Part shown: positions 8,478 through 16,909 of the stretch, one piece after another
Numbering within the stretch: the first letter of the stretch is position 1
Layout of the letters: the number at the start of each line of letters is the position of its first letter
Origin: a virus
Strand: one strand, 5' to 3'
IMG/VR virus record: IMGVR_UViG_3300044998_000785
Coordinates: 1 to 36,555 of that record
DNA: 36,555 nucleotides
Position numbers and translations under genes: made by a program
Notes under the pieces: model-generated
Seen by the model: only the letters and a program-made list of their open reading frames with translations
What the model was told of the DNA's origin: nothing
Databases searched by the model: none

Positions 8478-10065
8478 ACAGCCATTTAGGGGTAAAAGAT
8501 GAGTGTGTATGTGCGTATTTATACTTTAGGTCGAAATTTACAATAGACTGTGCATCAGTAGGCAATTCAACAGCTTTATTTAATACAACTATGGGTAAAA
8601 GCTGATCACCAATAACTTCGAAAACATCATCACTATTCAGTAAATCGCTAAGGCATTGCGCCCACTGCTGTGGGTCAAAGCGTAAATCGCGTGAATTAAC
8701 GCCTACCGGCACATCAACGTCTTTTGAGTATGTTTTGTTGTAGTTTAATATTTCACGATCGGATGCTGTATAATTTGCCGGCAGCATAATTTTAGCTTCT
8801 TCAAATTCATGAATTGTTCGTGATTTAGCTTCACCGCTACACCATAGTGTATCGTAAGTACCAAGGCTGTTTTTGTATATAAAATAGCGATTAAATTCGT
8901 GTTGCACTTCGCTGATTATAAAAAGAAACGACTCACTACTTTGTGAATCAGTATTACGAGTAATCTTTACTGAGTAATGTGTTAATAGTGAAATCTCCAT
9001 GTTTTCGGATATCTGCGATGGCCCAACGGCAATGGCGGTAACTGTATGAGCACCTGCACTCCCGGCAGAAAAACTTACTAATTGTGGCGAAATTTCATCT
9101 TCATAATATGCTGTTATCTCAACTGACAACAAATCCTCATCTACCGAGGCAAGGAAATAATATAACCATATAGGGCAATGTTTGTTTATAACCATAATAC
9201 GAGGTAAGACATTAAGCAGCTTATGCCCTTCCCCGCTAAGTTGTTCGGTGTATATATCAATTAATTGAGGGAATACTTCGGTTGAAAATCCACCATTTAA
9301 TGCAATCTTATAATTGCTGCTACTACCGCTGCCGGTGGCATACCAAACAATATCCTCTCCATACTTTTCGCCCCACTGCAAATAATATCTGTATATGCAT
9401 GGATAATCGCTTACGACCTCATTAGATGGTGCATAGCTATTGTCAAACACAAACAATCTGTTTACCTGAAATTCAGCTATACCATTGATATCAACGTGCG
9501 CATCCTGTTCTTTCACAAATTTAAATATGGTGCTTCCGGGTTCTTCTTCTACGAATAATCTGCAAAACAGACGATAATTAGTTTTCTGAACACCTGCAGT
9601 ATAATTCAAAAGTAACAAGCTCCAGTTCGAAAGCTTTGTTACGTCTGAAGATGTTAGTGTTAAATTCCATTTTTCGGAACCTTCTTTAGCAAGTATTTTA
9701 ATTCCATGTACATCATCATCTGGATCATAAAAGTACTCTATAACATATTCGGTGATGATATTACTTATTCGCTCAGCCACATGTTCTAGGTAATCCACTA
9801 TGCTTTCTGATATGCCCTTAATTCGTATCCAATTAATGGGGTCGCTGCCTGTTACGGTTGTTTTGAAAACAAAAATAAAGCTGTTGTTATTGTATCCGAT
9901 CGTAATGGTATCATCATTAATCGGACCACTTAAATTATTTACTCTGAACCCCCAACGTGATTTTACGGGTGCTGTTTCCCAATGATTATCGGTTTCAAGC
10001 CTTAAAACCATAGGGTTTTTTATTGCCGCAAACTGCTGAGGTTGTGCCAATACTGTTACTGCCAT
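8470..10065 (-). CDS. Putative tail structural protein, Bacteroidetes phage type
   Basis: This 531-residue, beta-rich protein begins MAVTVLAQPQQFAAIKNP and ends with a pattern (KAVELPTDAQSIVNFDLKY) of the kind seen in virion proteins of Bacteroidetes phages. No enzyme motif is visible. Two adjacent tail genes, tight spacing (2 bases after the upstream gene, overlap with the downstream gene) and size fit a baseplate or distal-tail component. It could also be a receptor-contacting protein. The function is inferred from context. Confidence 0.5.
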   Translation of the reverse strand: MAVTVLAQPQQFAAIKNPMVLRLETDNHWETAPVKSRWGFRVNNLSGPINDDTITIGYNNNSFIFVFKTTVTGSDPINWIRIKGISESIVDYLEHVAERISNIITEYVIEYFYDPDDDVHGIKILAKEGSEKWNLTLTSSDVTKLSNWSLLLLNYTAGVQKTNYRLFCRLFVEEEPGSTIFKFVKEQDAHVDINGIAEFQVNRLFVFDNSYAPSNEVVSDYPCIYRYYLQWGEKYGEDIVWYATGSGSSSNYKIALNGGFSTEVFPQLIDIYTEQLSGEGHKLLNVLPRIMVINKHCPIWLYYFLASVDEDLLSVEITAYYEDEISPQLVSFSAGSAGAHTVTAIAVGPSQISENMEISLLTHYSVKITRNTDSQSSESFLFIISEVQHEFNRYFIYKNSLGTYDTLWCSGEAKSRTIHEFEEAKIMLPANYTASDREILNYNKTYSKDVDVPVGVNSRDLRFDPQQWAQCLSDLLNSDDVFEVIGDQLLPIVVLNKAVELPTDAQSIVNFDLKYKYAHTHSSFTPKWLYE

Positions 10066-10067
10066 AC

Positions 10068-10634
10068 TTATATAGGTGTATTAAATTTGGTGGGGTTATA
10101 AACCAATGCCTTTTCATGCGGCTGCCGGAAACTGAAATCAACTTTTGCGCCACACAGCCTTTGTACGGATGGTGGGATTGGGCCTATAGATAAATCATTG
10201 AAGTCAAGTAACAGCTTTTCTTCAATTAATCCGTCTTCAGTTTGAGCCACAAAATAGTCTTCATCAATATACCCTATGAGCTCCTGTGCAATACCCACGC
10301 ACTTATCAATACAATCTTGTACTGCATCAAGGTTGTTAGGGTCGGCTTTATCTAGTACAAAAAACATAGGCCGTTTTACCAGCATGCGGTTATCACCTCC
10401 ATCATCCTGTCCAAATGCATTGTAGGCAACTGCAACCAGTATAGTGCCTTTCATGTTTGTTTTAAGCTTATTAAAAAGTTCATTCACATTTACCCTACCA
10501 AATGGGTCGGTGGATTTATCATCAAGATACACACGCGCAAATCTCGGATTTGTGGGTGTGTGGTTAATATCAACATGGTTAGCAGCCAGTGCTTCCATGT
10601 AATCGAAGAATTGTTTAATTGATCGGATTGCCAT
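10068..10634 (-). CDS. Unknown phage protein, possible tail completion factor
   Basis: This 188-residue acidic protein is of no recognised family. The first residues (MAIRSIKQFFDYMEALA) look helical; the rest is mixed, with repeated Asp-rich turns (DDGGDNRM, DEDYFVAQTEDG). Its start lies inside the end of the upstream gene (20-base overlap). A programmed frameshift joining the two, as in many tail assembly chaperones, was considered, but the downstream frame is +1 and no classical -1 slippery heptamer is in place. Confidence 0.55.
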   Translation of the reverse strand: MAIRSIKQFFDYMEALAANHVDINHTPTNPRFARVYLDDKSTDPFGRVNVNELFNKLKTNMKGTILVAVAYNAFGQDDGGDNRMLVKRPMFFVLDKADPNNLDAVQDCIDKCVGIAQELIGYIDEDYFVAQTEDGLIEEKLLLDFNDLSIGPIPPSVQRLCGAKVDFSFRQPHEKALVYNPTKFNTPI

Positions 10635-11478
10635 TGTTCTTTTTCATTTTTTTGGATTCAAGTATAATCCGCTTAAGGTCGGATACAACCAACAATGCTG
10701 GCGATGTTCTTACAAGGTTAAAGTTTGCCAAACCTCCGGCAATGTGTAGTACAGTTTCGGCAGGTGGCATTTGTTCAGTAGTTTCCGCACCGGTAAAAAC
10801 AATATCATTATCGTTTATCATTACCTCACGCTGACACTCGTACCATATTAACGCTGCAATTTTTTCAGCTTGAGAAACTGATTTTATATCGGACAAACGA
10901 TACTCAATTGTGTGCATATTGAACGGCTCACGTATATCACCATCTGTATTCGGATCGGCTGGATTGTATTTATTTTTGGCCAAGCGATATAGTGCTGCAA
11001 AAAACAAGTTGAGGCTATCCTCGTTTGCCGTTTTTACAAAATCAATAAAATGAGTATCTGCAAATGAAAATTCATCCCAGGTAAGCAACTCAAAACTGGA
11101 TGGACCATAATATTTTTTTCCGTTCGTATCCACAGATGCAATAAGGTTTGGCTCTAAATCGTATTCCATAAAAATAAAATTAAGTACACGCATACCATAC
11201 AGCAGATCGTGTATAAACTCATCAGAAAGTAGAATAAATTGCTCGTGAGGTATATTAAGCAGAGCATACAGCATTCCTAAACTAACACGCTGATATACGT
11301 CTTCCCAACCATCATTCACTACAATATCGGTGTCATTTTCGATGCGAAACATTTTTTTTCGATATGGATAAACAATGGCAGCATACATAACGAGTTGCTC
11401 TCGACTAAGCTCATCCCAACATTCTGGAATGAAGTGTGATGTATAACCTTTGGTTGTGTGTATTTGTAATTCTATCAT
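10615..11478 (-). CDS. Unknown phage protein, possible tail assembly protein
   Basis: This 287-residue protein starts with a short beta-like stretch, then PECWDELSREQLVMYAA, a pattern common in Bacteroidetes phage proteins encoded just before tail genes. It is largely helical and acidic in the middle and ends in a basic tail (ILESKKMKKNNG). It overlaps the upstream membrane protein by four bases and the downstream gene by twenty. A chaperone-like or tail assembly role would fit its place; no motif proves it. Confidence 0.5.
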   Translation of the reverse strand: MIELQIHTTKGYTSHFIPECWDELSREQLVMYAAIVYPYRKKMFRIENDTDIVVNDGWEDVYQRVSLGMLYALLNIPHEQFILLSDEFIHDLLYGMRVLNFIFMEYDLEPNLIASVDTNGKKYYGPSSFELLTWDEFSFADTHFIDFVKTANEDSLNLFFAALYRLAKNKYNPADPNTDGDIREPFNMHTIEYRLSDIKSVSQAEKIAALIWYECQREVMINDNDIVFTGAETTEQMPPAETVLHIAGGLANFNLVRTSPALLVVSDLKRIILESKKMKKNNGNPIN

Positions 11479-12065
11479 TTACCCAACTTGAAATATATAC
11501 TAGCTGATACAGTGCCAGGTAGTTGAAACGCGGCACGGTATGCGGTTTTGTTTTTTGTGACAAAAAGTAATTCAGGACCAATTGTGGGAGAACTTCCCAA
11601 AACTCCCACACTGGCTCCGAAACCTGCGTACAGTTGATTACGTGCTTCTACCGGCTTAATGATGGTATTGGTGATGATGGCCGTTGGCCTAAGCAGGCGG
11701 TAAGAAAAGTTTCGCCAGGTAATATTGTTGTTGTAAACGCTGTCGCGTATGGTGGCTGTAATGTTTGAATCTTGGATGGTTTGCTCATAAAAATGCGCCA
11801 TAAAATACGCGTGTACGATGGCAGCGGTATCTACAGGAGTAAGCGGTTTGTCCGATGCAGCCGCAGGCGCGGGCAATCGGATTACAGATGAGCGTGGTGT
11901 TGGGGGTGGCACCTGTGGAGTGTATGTGTTGGTATCATACACATATACGACAGTGGTGCTGGTATCGGCATGTTGTGTAACGCTGCCACAGTGCCGCTGA
12001 CTCACATATATATATATGAGCAGTGCTATGGCTATGAGCCAACCTATGTAGTTATAATCTTTCAT
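11475..12065 (-). CDS. Single-pass membrane protein with proline-rich stalk (spanin-like or DUF6808-like)
   Basis: This 196-residue protein has one N-terminal membrane segment (about 7-22, IGWLIAIALLIYIYV), then a Thr/Val region and a proline-rich linker (PQVPPPTPRSSVIRLPAP). Its C-terminal domain has a Gly-rich beta pattern (YAGFGASVGVLGSSP), ending SASIYFKLGK. It directly follows the amidase (four-base overlap), and the two tiny membrane proteins come just before that. An inner-membrane protein with an extended periplasmic stalk next to a lysis cassette is the architecture of a spanin. Alternatively it is a member of the DUF6808-type phage membrane proteins common in Bacteroidetes. Confidence 0.5.
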   Translation of the reverse strand: MKDYNYIGWLIAIALLIYIYVSQRHCGSVTQHADTSTTVVYVYDTNTYTPQVPPPTPRSSVIRLPAPAAASDKPLTPVDTAAIVHAYFMAHFYEQTIQDSNITATIRDSVYNNNITWRNFSYRLLRPTAIITNTIIKPVEARNQLYAGFGASVGVLGSSPTIGPELLFVTKNKTAYRAAFQLPGTVSASIYFKLGK

Positions 12066-12724
12066 CCTATAAACTGATTAGATACCCAGCCAGTCAATTT
12101 ATCATTAGCTTGAACAAGCGAAAATTGTGAACCAACTTCGAGTAATATAAGTGCCGCACCATTGGGCACCGAACCTATAATACGGTGAGATACTGAAGGA
12201 CCTGACCTTATATTTAAACTGGCTCCTAAAGTTTTAACGGCTTTCATCACTTTAGGCTGCGGCACGGTACTCATAATACCCTGCTCTACAAGCCATGTTT
12301 TTACAGAGAATGATGGACAAGCTTTAATCCATTCATTGGAGCTGATGATGCCATCCCGGTTTTTGTCGGGTGAAAAATCACGGTGGCCAACATGCTGTGC
12401 TGCAGGAAATCTTTGTGCGTATGTTGCTGCCAGATTTTTCATGGCTAGTTTTTGCGCATCGGTGCGGTTATCAGCTATGCGGCTTCTGCTATCGATGCCA
12501 CCAACGTAGGCAATGTGAATACTATTAGCATTATACCCGGCAACACCGTTGGTTGGTTGTTCAATGGGCTGCAAGTTATGCACCGTGCCATTGGGCATGA
12601 TGAGGTGGTGATATCCGGGTCGATTCCATTTCATCACATCGCGCCAATGCTTTTGAATAGATTCAAGCGTTTGTGTTTGAGCGCCACCGGTGCAGTGATA
12701 TACAATGTACTTAATTGCTCTCAT
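12062..12724 (-). CDS. N-acetylmuramoyl-L-alanine amidase with C-terminal SH3 domain (endolysin)
   Basis: The N-terminal domain (about 1-140) is of the amidase_2/PGRP type. The zinc ligands are visible as the His of YHCTGG near the start, the His of GHRDFSP in the middle, and CPSF after it. It would cut the bond between N-acetylmuramate and L-alanine of the peptide stem. The C-terminal 60 residues (SLNIRSGPSVSHRIIGSVPNG, GWVSNQF) form a bacterial SH3 domain that probably binds the wall. The frame is open further upstream, but the start at 12724 is preferred because MRAIKYIVYHC begins the domain directly and the overlap with the holin-like gene is smaller. It is the phage lysis enzyme. Confidence 0.9.
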   Translation of the reverse strand: MRAIKYIVYHCTGGAQTQTLESIQKHWRDVMKWNRPGYHHLIMPNGTVHNLQPIEQPTNGVAGYNANSIHIAYVGGIDSRSRIADNRTDAQKLAMKNLAATYAQRFPAAQHVGHRDFSPDKNRDGIISSNEWIKACPSFSVKTWLVEQGIMSTVPQPKVMKAVKTLGASLNIRSGPSVSHRIIGSVPNGAALILLEVGSQFSLVQANDKLTGWVSNQFIG

Positions 12725-12908
12725 TGTTCTTTTTTTTAACGGGGTTCTCAATTTTGGTCATATAACCACCAAGTGCTATCAAGCCTGATACCACAAGAGG
12801 AGCTATGTGCTGTGTATTCCACATAAAATTATCCCAGTCTACATTAACCCATGCGTTTGCAATAGCAACTACAAGGCCTATTATCGTTGATAATGTGCTT
12901 TTATTCAT
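12711..12908 (-). CDS. Small membrane protein, holin candidate
   Basis: This 65-residue protein has two hydrophobic segments (about 5-20, STIIGLVVAIANAWV; about 34-50, APLVVSGLIALGGYM) and a highly basic C-terminus (VKKKNNESN), a typical holin layout. It starts on an ATGA overlap with another tiny membrane protein and overlaps the amidase start. It is therefore probably one part of a two-component pore-forming lysis pair. Function is inferred from size, topology and neighbours. Confidence 0.65.
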   Translation of the reverse strand: MNKSTLSTIIGLVVAIANAWVNVDWDNFMWNTQHIAPLVVSGLIALGGYMTKIENPVKKKNNESN

Positions 12909-13060
12909 TTTTTTGTGAAGTGTCTAATGATTGCTAAAATTGAAACGAAAATTGCCAGTGTTAAGCTTAGCACTTGCAATAGTGGGATAAGCTTCGCTGC
13001 CCAACCTATTATTGTGAATATCCAAATGCTAATTGCTGATAGTGTGTCTCCGTGTTTCAT
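12905..13060 (-). CDS. 51-residue membrane protein, second holin-like gene
   Basis: This short gene reads MKHGDTLSAISIWIF and ends IIRHFTKK. Hydrophobic stretches at about 9-22 and 27-45 make it almost wholly membrane-buried, with a basic end. It overlaps the connector gene upstream (ATGA at 13060) and the 65-residue gene downstream (ATGA at 12908), so it fills the gap exactly and is very likely translated. It may be a holin, an antiholin or a pinholin partner of the next gene. Confidence 0.65.
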   Translation of the reverse strand: MKHGDTLSAISIWIFTIIGWAAKLIPLLQVLSLTLAIFVSILAIIRHFTKK

Positions 13061-14067
13061 ACGCCAAAAAATGTTCCTCCTGATTTATTTTTAAATGTTG
13101 TGGTTTTGGTACTGTCGTTAGGATCTAGGTATAAATCCGATTCGAAGTATGCTGTATACTTATCAGCAGATGCATTTGCATTCAGGTAGTCACGCAATTG
13201 TTTCATAGCGGCATGCCCTTTTTTCAATGCTTCATCTTTGATGAATTGCAGGCTGCTAAAGTCGGCAGGGTTTTGCTTATCACCGGCACCGGTTTGCGCA
13301 CCTTCGAATGATATTAAACTGGCACCATTCTCATTGAATTCGATGATGTTTTCATCGATACAATTTGCAATGGATAAGTGAGCCATTGATTTGTAGATGT
13401 AAGGCAGTATTTTAAGATTATCCTCGCTGTATTCATCTTCAAAACATTCATCTAGCAGTTGCTCATACAAATCATGTCCAATATTTGCCTGTATCAAATC
13501 TTCCTGAATGTTTCTCAGCGATGGACGAATAGCATCCAGTGTACGCATGCCTTCAATTTTTCTGTACTTTCGGAATTGCTCTACATTCCATATGAACGAT
13601 TTCTTTAACTCGGCATATTCCTCACTGCCTGCCCAATCTTGAAATTCGCTCATATTACCATTAAGCAGCATAAGCATGTCGTGCATACCTTGCCACGCAT
13701 CACGCAACCTTGCACGTTTAAACCTACGCATCTGTGTCGCGTATGGTGTTTTCTCATCAGAGGTTTCAAACCTAGTAAAGCCTTTGTCCGATATGTTCAT
13801 GTCGCCATCATCGGCATAGAGGTAATAAGCATAGTGGACCAATGGGATACGTGCAGCTGAAAGCAGTTTATCAAAATACTCATTGGGAGTATCAGGAGTG
13901 TTGCCTTCATTGTAATACTCAACCAAAGCATCCCACTGATCACGGCTGATGTATGGCATAATAAACGACTCTGCCAGTTTTAAATAAGACTGAATACCCG
14001 TAACGTCATTATTTACGTTTGGAGCGCTAAATGCGGCCTTTAATTCTTCTATGGTAGTAATAATCAT
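13057..14067 (-). CDS. Putative head-tail connector protein (DUF6712-like)
   Basis: This 336-residue helical protein begins with TIEELKAAFSAPNVNNDV, then a stretch of the kind ESFIMPYISRDQWDAL. This pattern is typical of a family encoded right after the portal gene in Bacteroidetes phages (I recall it as DUF6712). Proteins in this place are usually adaptors of the head completion complex. It overlaps the portal gene by four bases. The family name is from memory; the connector role is inferred from the position. Confidence 0.6.
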   Translation of the reverse strand: MIITTIEELKAAFSAPNVNNDVTGIQSYLKLAESFIMPYISRDQWDALVEYYNEGNTPDTPNEYFDKLLSAARIPLVHYAYYLYADDGDMNISDKGFTRFETSDEKTPYATQMRRFKRARLRDAWQGMHDMLMLLNGNMSEFQDWAGSEEYAELKKSFIWNVEQFRKYRKIEGMRTLDAIRPSLRNIQEDLIQANIGHDLYEQLLDECFEDEYSEDNLKILPYIYKSMAHLSIANCIDENIIEFNENGASLISFEGAQTGAGDKQNPADFSSLQFIKDEALKKGHAAMKQLRDYLNANASADKYTAYFESDLYLDPNDSTKTTTFKNKSGGTFFGV

Positions 14068-15431
14068 TGCTTAATAGTTTGGCTGCCGGTTGGATTTTGA
14101 TCAAGAGTTTGTGATGTATCGCTGCTTAAGAAATCAGGGTATGCATCAGGTTCTATGGTATAATAACCGTTTAACTTCCCTATCATTTTAGCTATCTGCA
14201 GGGTTACCAGCCTCTCGCGTTTGAGGTTTGCGACCTTATTGCTTCTTGCTTGGCGTTTGTCGCTGCCACTGCCGCTCAAATCCTTTCCACCAGGAATACC
14301 AAAACCGAGCAACGAAGGATCGAGCGACATGGCGAATAAAATTTCGCTATTGGCAGCTGAGTTGTTTGGCAGCTCTGCAGTAGCTTCCAAATAATTCTTA
14401 ATTGGTTCAATTTCCCATCCGGGTATTTCATTGCCGTTCTCATCAATACCATAGATTGTGATAAAGGCTTTACCTGCATTTTCTTTCCCGGTTAGGAAAG
14501 TGTTCATTTTGATTTGTTCTTCCTCAAAAATTTCGATTTGTTGCTCCTCAGTTTTTTGCTCCCAATCTTTGTATTTACTGATGAAATACTCTTTAGGAAT
14601 GCGGATGTGGTATTTGAGGGTGGCAAAGTTTTCGTAAATGGCATTGATGAGTGCAGGTACACCAATGGCAATGTCAACCCACTTATTACGGAATACAGCG
14701 TAATAATCAGGCTCCGGATAAAAGAGTTTACCCCAGCTGCCGTATGTAATTGGCAATACAAATGTGTCAAACTCTTTGGGATCAACACCTTTATGGTAGA
14801 ATGAGTAAACATCAATATCCTGATATTCACCGGTGCCTGGTACAACAGGAAATTTTGCTGAATAGCGTATTTTTTTGATTGTGCCACTGGTATCTTGCTT
14901 GTGCAGTCGCACAAATGGTGTGTTGAGCGTGCGTACCCAGTTTATCCGGGTTTTGCCTTTATTCCACATAAACTGAACAAAGGCGATATAAAAATGCTCA
15001 CAGCTGTCAACTGCCTGAGCTATTTCCAATTCAATATTTTCATCGCGCTCCAGTCTTACCCAATCATCAAACTTTATAAGCTTCGATACCCGCTTACCGG
15101 TATCGGTGTATTCATCCTTCCACCATTTAACCCCTAACCCATAGTGTAGGTCAGCATTGGTTGAAAGGGCAGCACGGCCCACACCCAGCAACGATAGTTT
15201 GTTTAAAAGCAGGTCGGGAAAACTGTCATTATCGCCCCAGGGAATCCATTCATTAGTATTTGTAGCCTTATCAGGGTCAAGCAGATCCTTTATGGTTTTT
15301 GCATCGGTTTCTGCTGTTTTGGCTTTAGCCACTGCGCTGCTTTTTATTGCATGGGTGCTATATACTGCCGGAGCGCCTGCTGTGAAAAAGGTTGTTTTAT
15401 TGCCCTGTTTTACAATATTCTTCTTATCCAT
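14064..15431 (-). CDS. Phage portal protein
   Basis: This 455-residue protein has portal-like features: an early segment with EWIPWGDNDSFPDLLLN, a central beta-rich part, a long helical segment (DWEQKTEEQQIEIFEEEQ), and a later part with SLDPSLLGFGIPGGKDLSGSGSDKRQA, as in portals of Bacteroidetes siphophages where a G-S-rich loop precedes the last helices. It would form the dodecameric ring through which terminase packs DNA. It overlaps the 121-residue gene before it by 8 bases and the connector after it by 4. Unusually it is separated from the large terminase by about 7 kb of non-structural genes. Confidence 0.78.
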   Translation of the reverse strand: MDKKNIVKQGNKTTFFTAGAPAVYSTHAIKSSAVAKAKTAETDAKTIKDLLDPDKATNTNEWIPWGDNDSFPDLLLNKLSLLGVGRAALSTNADLHYGLGVKWWKDEYTDTGKRVSKLIKFDDWVRLERDENIELEIAQAVDSCEHFYIAFVQFMWNKGKTRINWVRTLNTPFVRLHKQDTSGTIKKIRYSAKFPVVPGTGEYQDIDVYSFYHKGVDPKEFDTFVLPITYGSWGKLFYPEPDYYAVFRNKWVDIAIGVPALINAIYENFATLKYHIRIPKEYFISKYKDWEQKTEEQQIEIFEEEQIKMNTFLTGKENAGKAFITIYGIDENGNEIPGWEIEPIKNYLEATAELPNNSAANSEILFAMSLDPSLLGFGIPGGKDLSGSGSDKRQARSNKVANLKRERLVTLQIAKMIGKLNGYYTIEPDAYPDFLSSDTSQTLDQNPTGSQTIKQ

Positions 15432-15789
15432 GTACGTGCCACTTTACTGTTTTACCATTAAATTCATCGATAAGCCAGATATGGCATTTTGTAATGTTTC
15501 CGGCTTCATCCACCATATTGATGGTGCCATTTTTCACATGTTGTGGCGCACGGCCTTGTTTCAGCATGGCCTCATTGCGGGCTATCATGTTTTTGGGGTT
15601 GAGCGTGCGGTTGCCAGTTTTGGTTACAAATGCCAGGCGTACCTGTTTTAGTGTGATGGTATCGCCACCGGTATTGAGTTTGTCATTGGCAGTTTTAAAA
15701 ACAATATCGAAAGGCACGGGCTTTCCGTACCTGTCGAGCCTTTCCATGTCGGACAGTACTTGCTTTAATTCCACTATTGGCTTAACCAT
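15424..15789 (-). CDS. Unknown protein, first gene of the portal unit
   Basis: This 121-residue basic protein has no recognised family. Pattern: IVELKQVLSDMERLDRYGKPVPF, then strands, then a Lys/Arg-rich middle (NPKNMIARNEAMLKQG) and an end rich in His and Trp (KTVKWHVHG). The ATG at 15789 is used; an in-frame TTG one codon upstream is less likely. The start lies only 6 bases past the -7 box at 15796-15803, so the message may have almost no leader. Since it is always the first product of the portal-tail unit, it might be a head or connector assembly factor. Confidence 0.6.
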   Translation of the reverse strand: MVKPIVELKQVLSDMERLDRYGKPVPFDIVFKTANDKLNTGGDTITLKQVRLAFVTKTGNRTLNPKNMIARNEAMLKQGRAPQHVKNGTINMVDEAGNITKCHIWLIDEFNGKTVKWHVHG

Positions 15790-15795
15790 CAATAG

Positions 15796-15831
15796 CGAAT
15801 TTCGGTATGGTAAGGTTCCTTATAAAGGACA
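15796..15831 (-). promoter_or_regulatory. Phage late-type promoter before the portal unit
   Basis: Minus strand: TGTCCTTTA (15831-15823), 19 bases, GAAATTCG (15803-15796). It starts four bases past the stem of the terminator of the upstream operon. The stretch GGGCTTTTTTGTTGTCCTTTA-like shared with the promoter at 27244-27279 is discussed in the findings. Confidence 0.65.
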
Positions 15832-15835
15832 ACAA

Positions 15836-15859
15836 AAAAGCCCGATTAATCGGGCTTTT
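15836..15859 (-). terminator. Terminator of the helicase-ParB operon
   Basis: A perfect 24-base palindrome with GCCCGATTAATCGGGC at its centre, followed on the minus strand by a T run. Its left half contains the last codons and stop codon of the ribbon-helix-helix gene, so ribosomes finishing that gene cover the hairpin. Confidence 0.88.
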
Positions 15860-16034
15860 GTAGTTTGGCTTCGAGAGCCTGTCTTATAAATTCGGTAACA
15901 TTACTAGTGCGTGAACGGACTCGCTCCATCAGGTCAACCGGTAGTCTTTTGCTGACCATTTCCGTTGGACCATGTTTTGACGGCTTGCCTTCCGGGTTAT
16001 TTACTTTGCCTTTCAATCCGTGTGGTTTATTCAT
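15846..16034 (-). CDS. Small ribbon-helix-helix-type DNA-binding protein
   Basis: This 62-residue basic protein has the pattern VSKRLPVDLMERVRSRTSN followed by VTEFIRQALEAKL. A short strand and two helices of this kind are characteristic of ribbon-helix-helix repressors of the Arc/CopG class. It would bind operator DNA as a dimer. It is the last gene of the early-type operon and its stop is inside the terminator. The late-type promoter starts just beyond, so it is a candidate for control of early or late genes; which operator it binds is unknown. Confidence 0.7.
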   Translation of the reverse strand: MNKPHGLKGKVNNPEGKPSKHGPTEMVSKRLPVDLMERVRSRTSNVTEFIRQALEAKLQKPD

Positions 16035-16383
16035 CTTGACTATCCTCCCAAATTAAATAGGCTTTATACCAGTCGGCCATTCTGCGAAGAGCACCCGTCA
16101 TTTTATCAGTTAGAATGCTAACATCTGTTTTTTGAAGTTCAATATCATCAAACCAGATAGGCACAAAAAAAATTGTTTCAGGATGGTAATCTAATCTTTG
16201 ATAAACAGCCCAATCCATCTGTATTGATAAAATTTGATTTTCGGATAAATCTTCAAAGTGGTGAACTTCTGCCAATAAACGAGGCTCACGGTTGTGTAGG
16301 ATAAACAATCTGCCATCAGATTTGTCAATCATTGGGTTCTCGCATAGGAGGAAAGCGGGTGGTTTATTGTTCTTCGTATTCAT
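16027..16383 (-). CDS. Unknown protein in the helicase-ParB operon
   Basis: This 118-residue acidic protein has no recognised domain. Visible patterns are PAFLLCENPMIDKSDGRLFILHNREPRLLAE near the N-terminus (described in parts: strand, turn, strand) and a C-terminal helix with ALRRMADWYKAYLIW. It overlaps both the ParB-like gene (20 bases) and the ribbon-helix-helix gene (8 bases), so it belongs to the same translationally coupled set. It may be a small partner of the ParB/PAPSR pair. Confidence 0.6.
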   Translation of the reverse strand: MNTKNNKPPAFLLCENPMIDKSDGRLFILHNREPRLLAEVHHFEDLSENQILSIQMDWAVYQRLDYHPETIFFVPIWFDDIELQKTDVSILTDKMTGALRRMADWYKAYLIWEDSQDE

Positions 16384-16909
16384 CGTATTTCTTTTTAGTG
16401 TATAAAATTTTATCGTCTGGATTACGCTCCCAACTGTTTGAATGTTTTAAATCTTTAAACTCATCTTTCAAAATGCCTCCTTTTCGGTAAATAACAACTT
16501 CTTCAGCTTCTGCACCTATTCCATCGGCAACATCGGCCATTTCTTTTTTTTCTAATAGCTTATTAAATATGTTGCTAACAAGCTTTAGCTGATGTGTGCC
16601 TTTTGCTTTGTTGTGCCGTATGGTGCTCATCATTCTCTCTTCAATAGGCTTTTCAATAACAGAAACAGGGATTTCTTGTATCTTCATTTTTAGCAATACT
16701 GAGTAACGATGAAACCCATCCACGATTTCATAAATATCATTTACAGCATCGTAATAAGTAACAATTGGCATGGTCAATCCATCTTCGGTAATACTTTTTT
16801 TTAGCAACCTAAACATTTTGGCTTCCATTTTATTAGGGTTATAGCCATTAGGTTGTACCTTAGCAATTGGCACTAACCTTACATTTAAACATGGGAATTC
16901 TATTTTCAT
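16364..16909 (-). CDS. ParB-like (ParB/sulfiredoxin fold) protein, IbrB-like
   Basis: This 181-residue protein carries the ParB N-terminal fold. VPIAKVQPNGYNPN is followed by a helix (RLLKKSITEDG), the box VDGFHRYSVL (64-73) and the box IRHNKAKGTH (97-106) that in this superfamily lines the nucleotide-binding site. It lacks the C-terminal dimerisation part of chromosomal ParB. Stand-alone ParB-fold proteins paired with a PAPS-reductase-like protein are known from E. coli as IbrA/IbrB (regulators of immunoglobulin-binding proteins) and are common in phages. The gene overlaps its PAPSR partner by four bases. CTP or ATP binding is plausible; the biochemical role here is unknown. Confidence 0.85.
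   Translation of the reverse strand: MKIEFPCLNVRLVPIAKVQPNGYNPNKMEAKMFRLLKKSITEDGLTMPIVTYYDAVNDIYEIVDGFHRYSVLLKMKIQEIPVSVIEKPIEERMMSTIRHNKAKGTHQLKLVSNIFNKLLEKKEMADVADGIGAEAEEVVIYRKGGILKDEFKDLKHSNSWERNPDDKILYTKKKYDEYEEQ

Noticed and set aside
10615-10640. Programmed -1 frameshift joining the 287- and 188-residue proteins
   Set aside because: The A run is not in the X-XXY-YYZ frame and the second gene is in the +1 frame; ordinary overlap is enough.
15157-15889. Long plus-strand frames opposite portal and neighbouring genes
   Set aside because: They are antisense to well-supported genes, have no ribosome binding site and no protein-like pattern.
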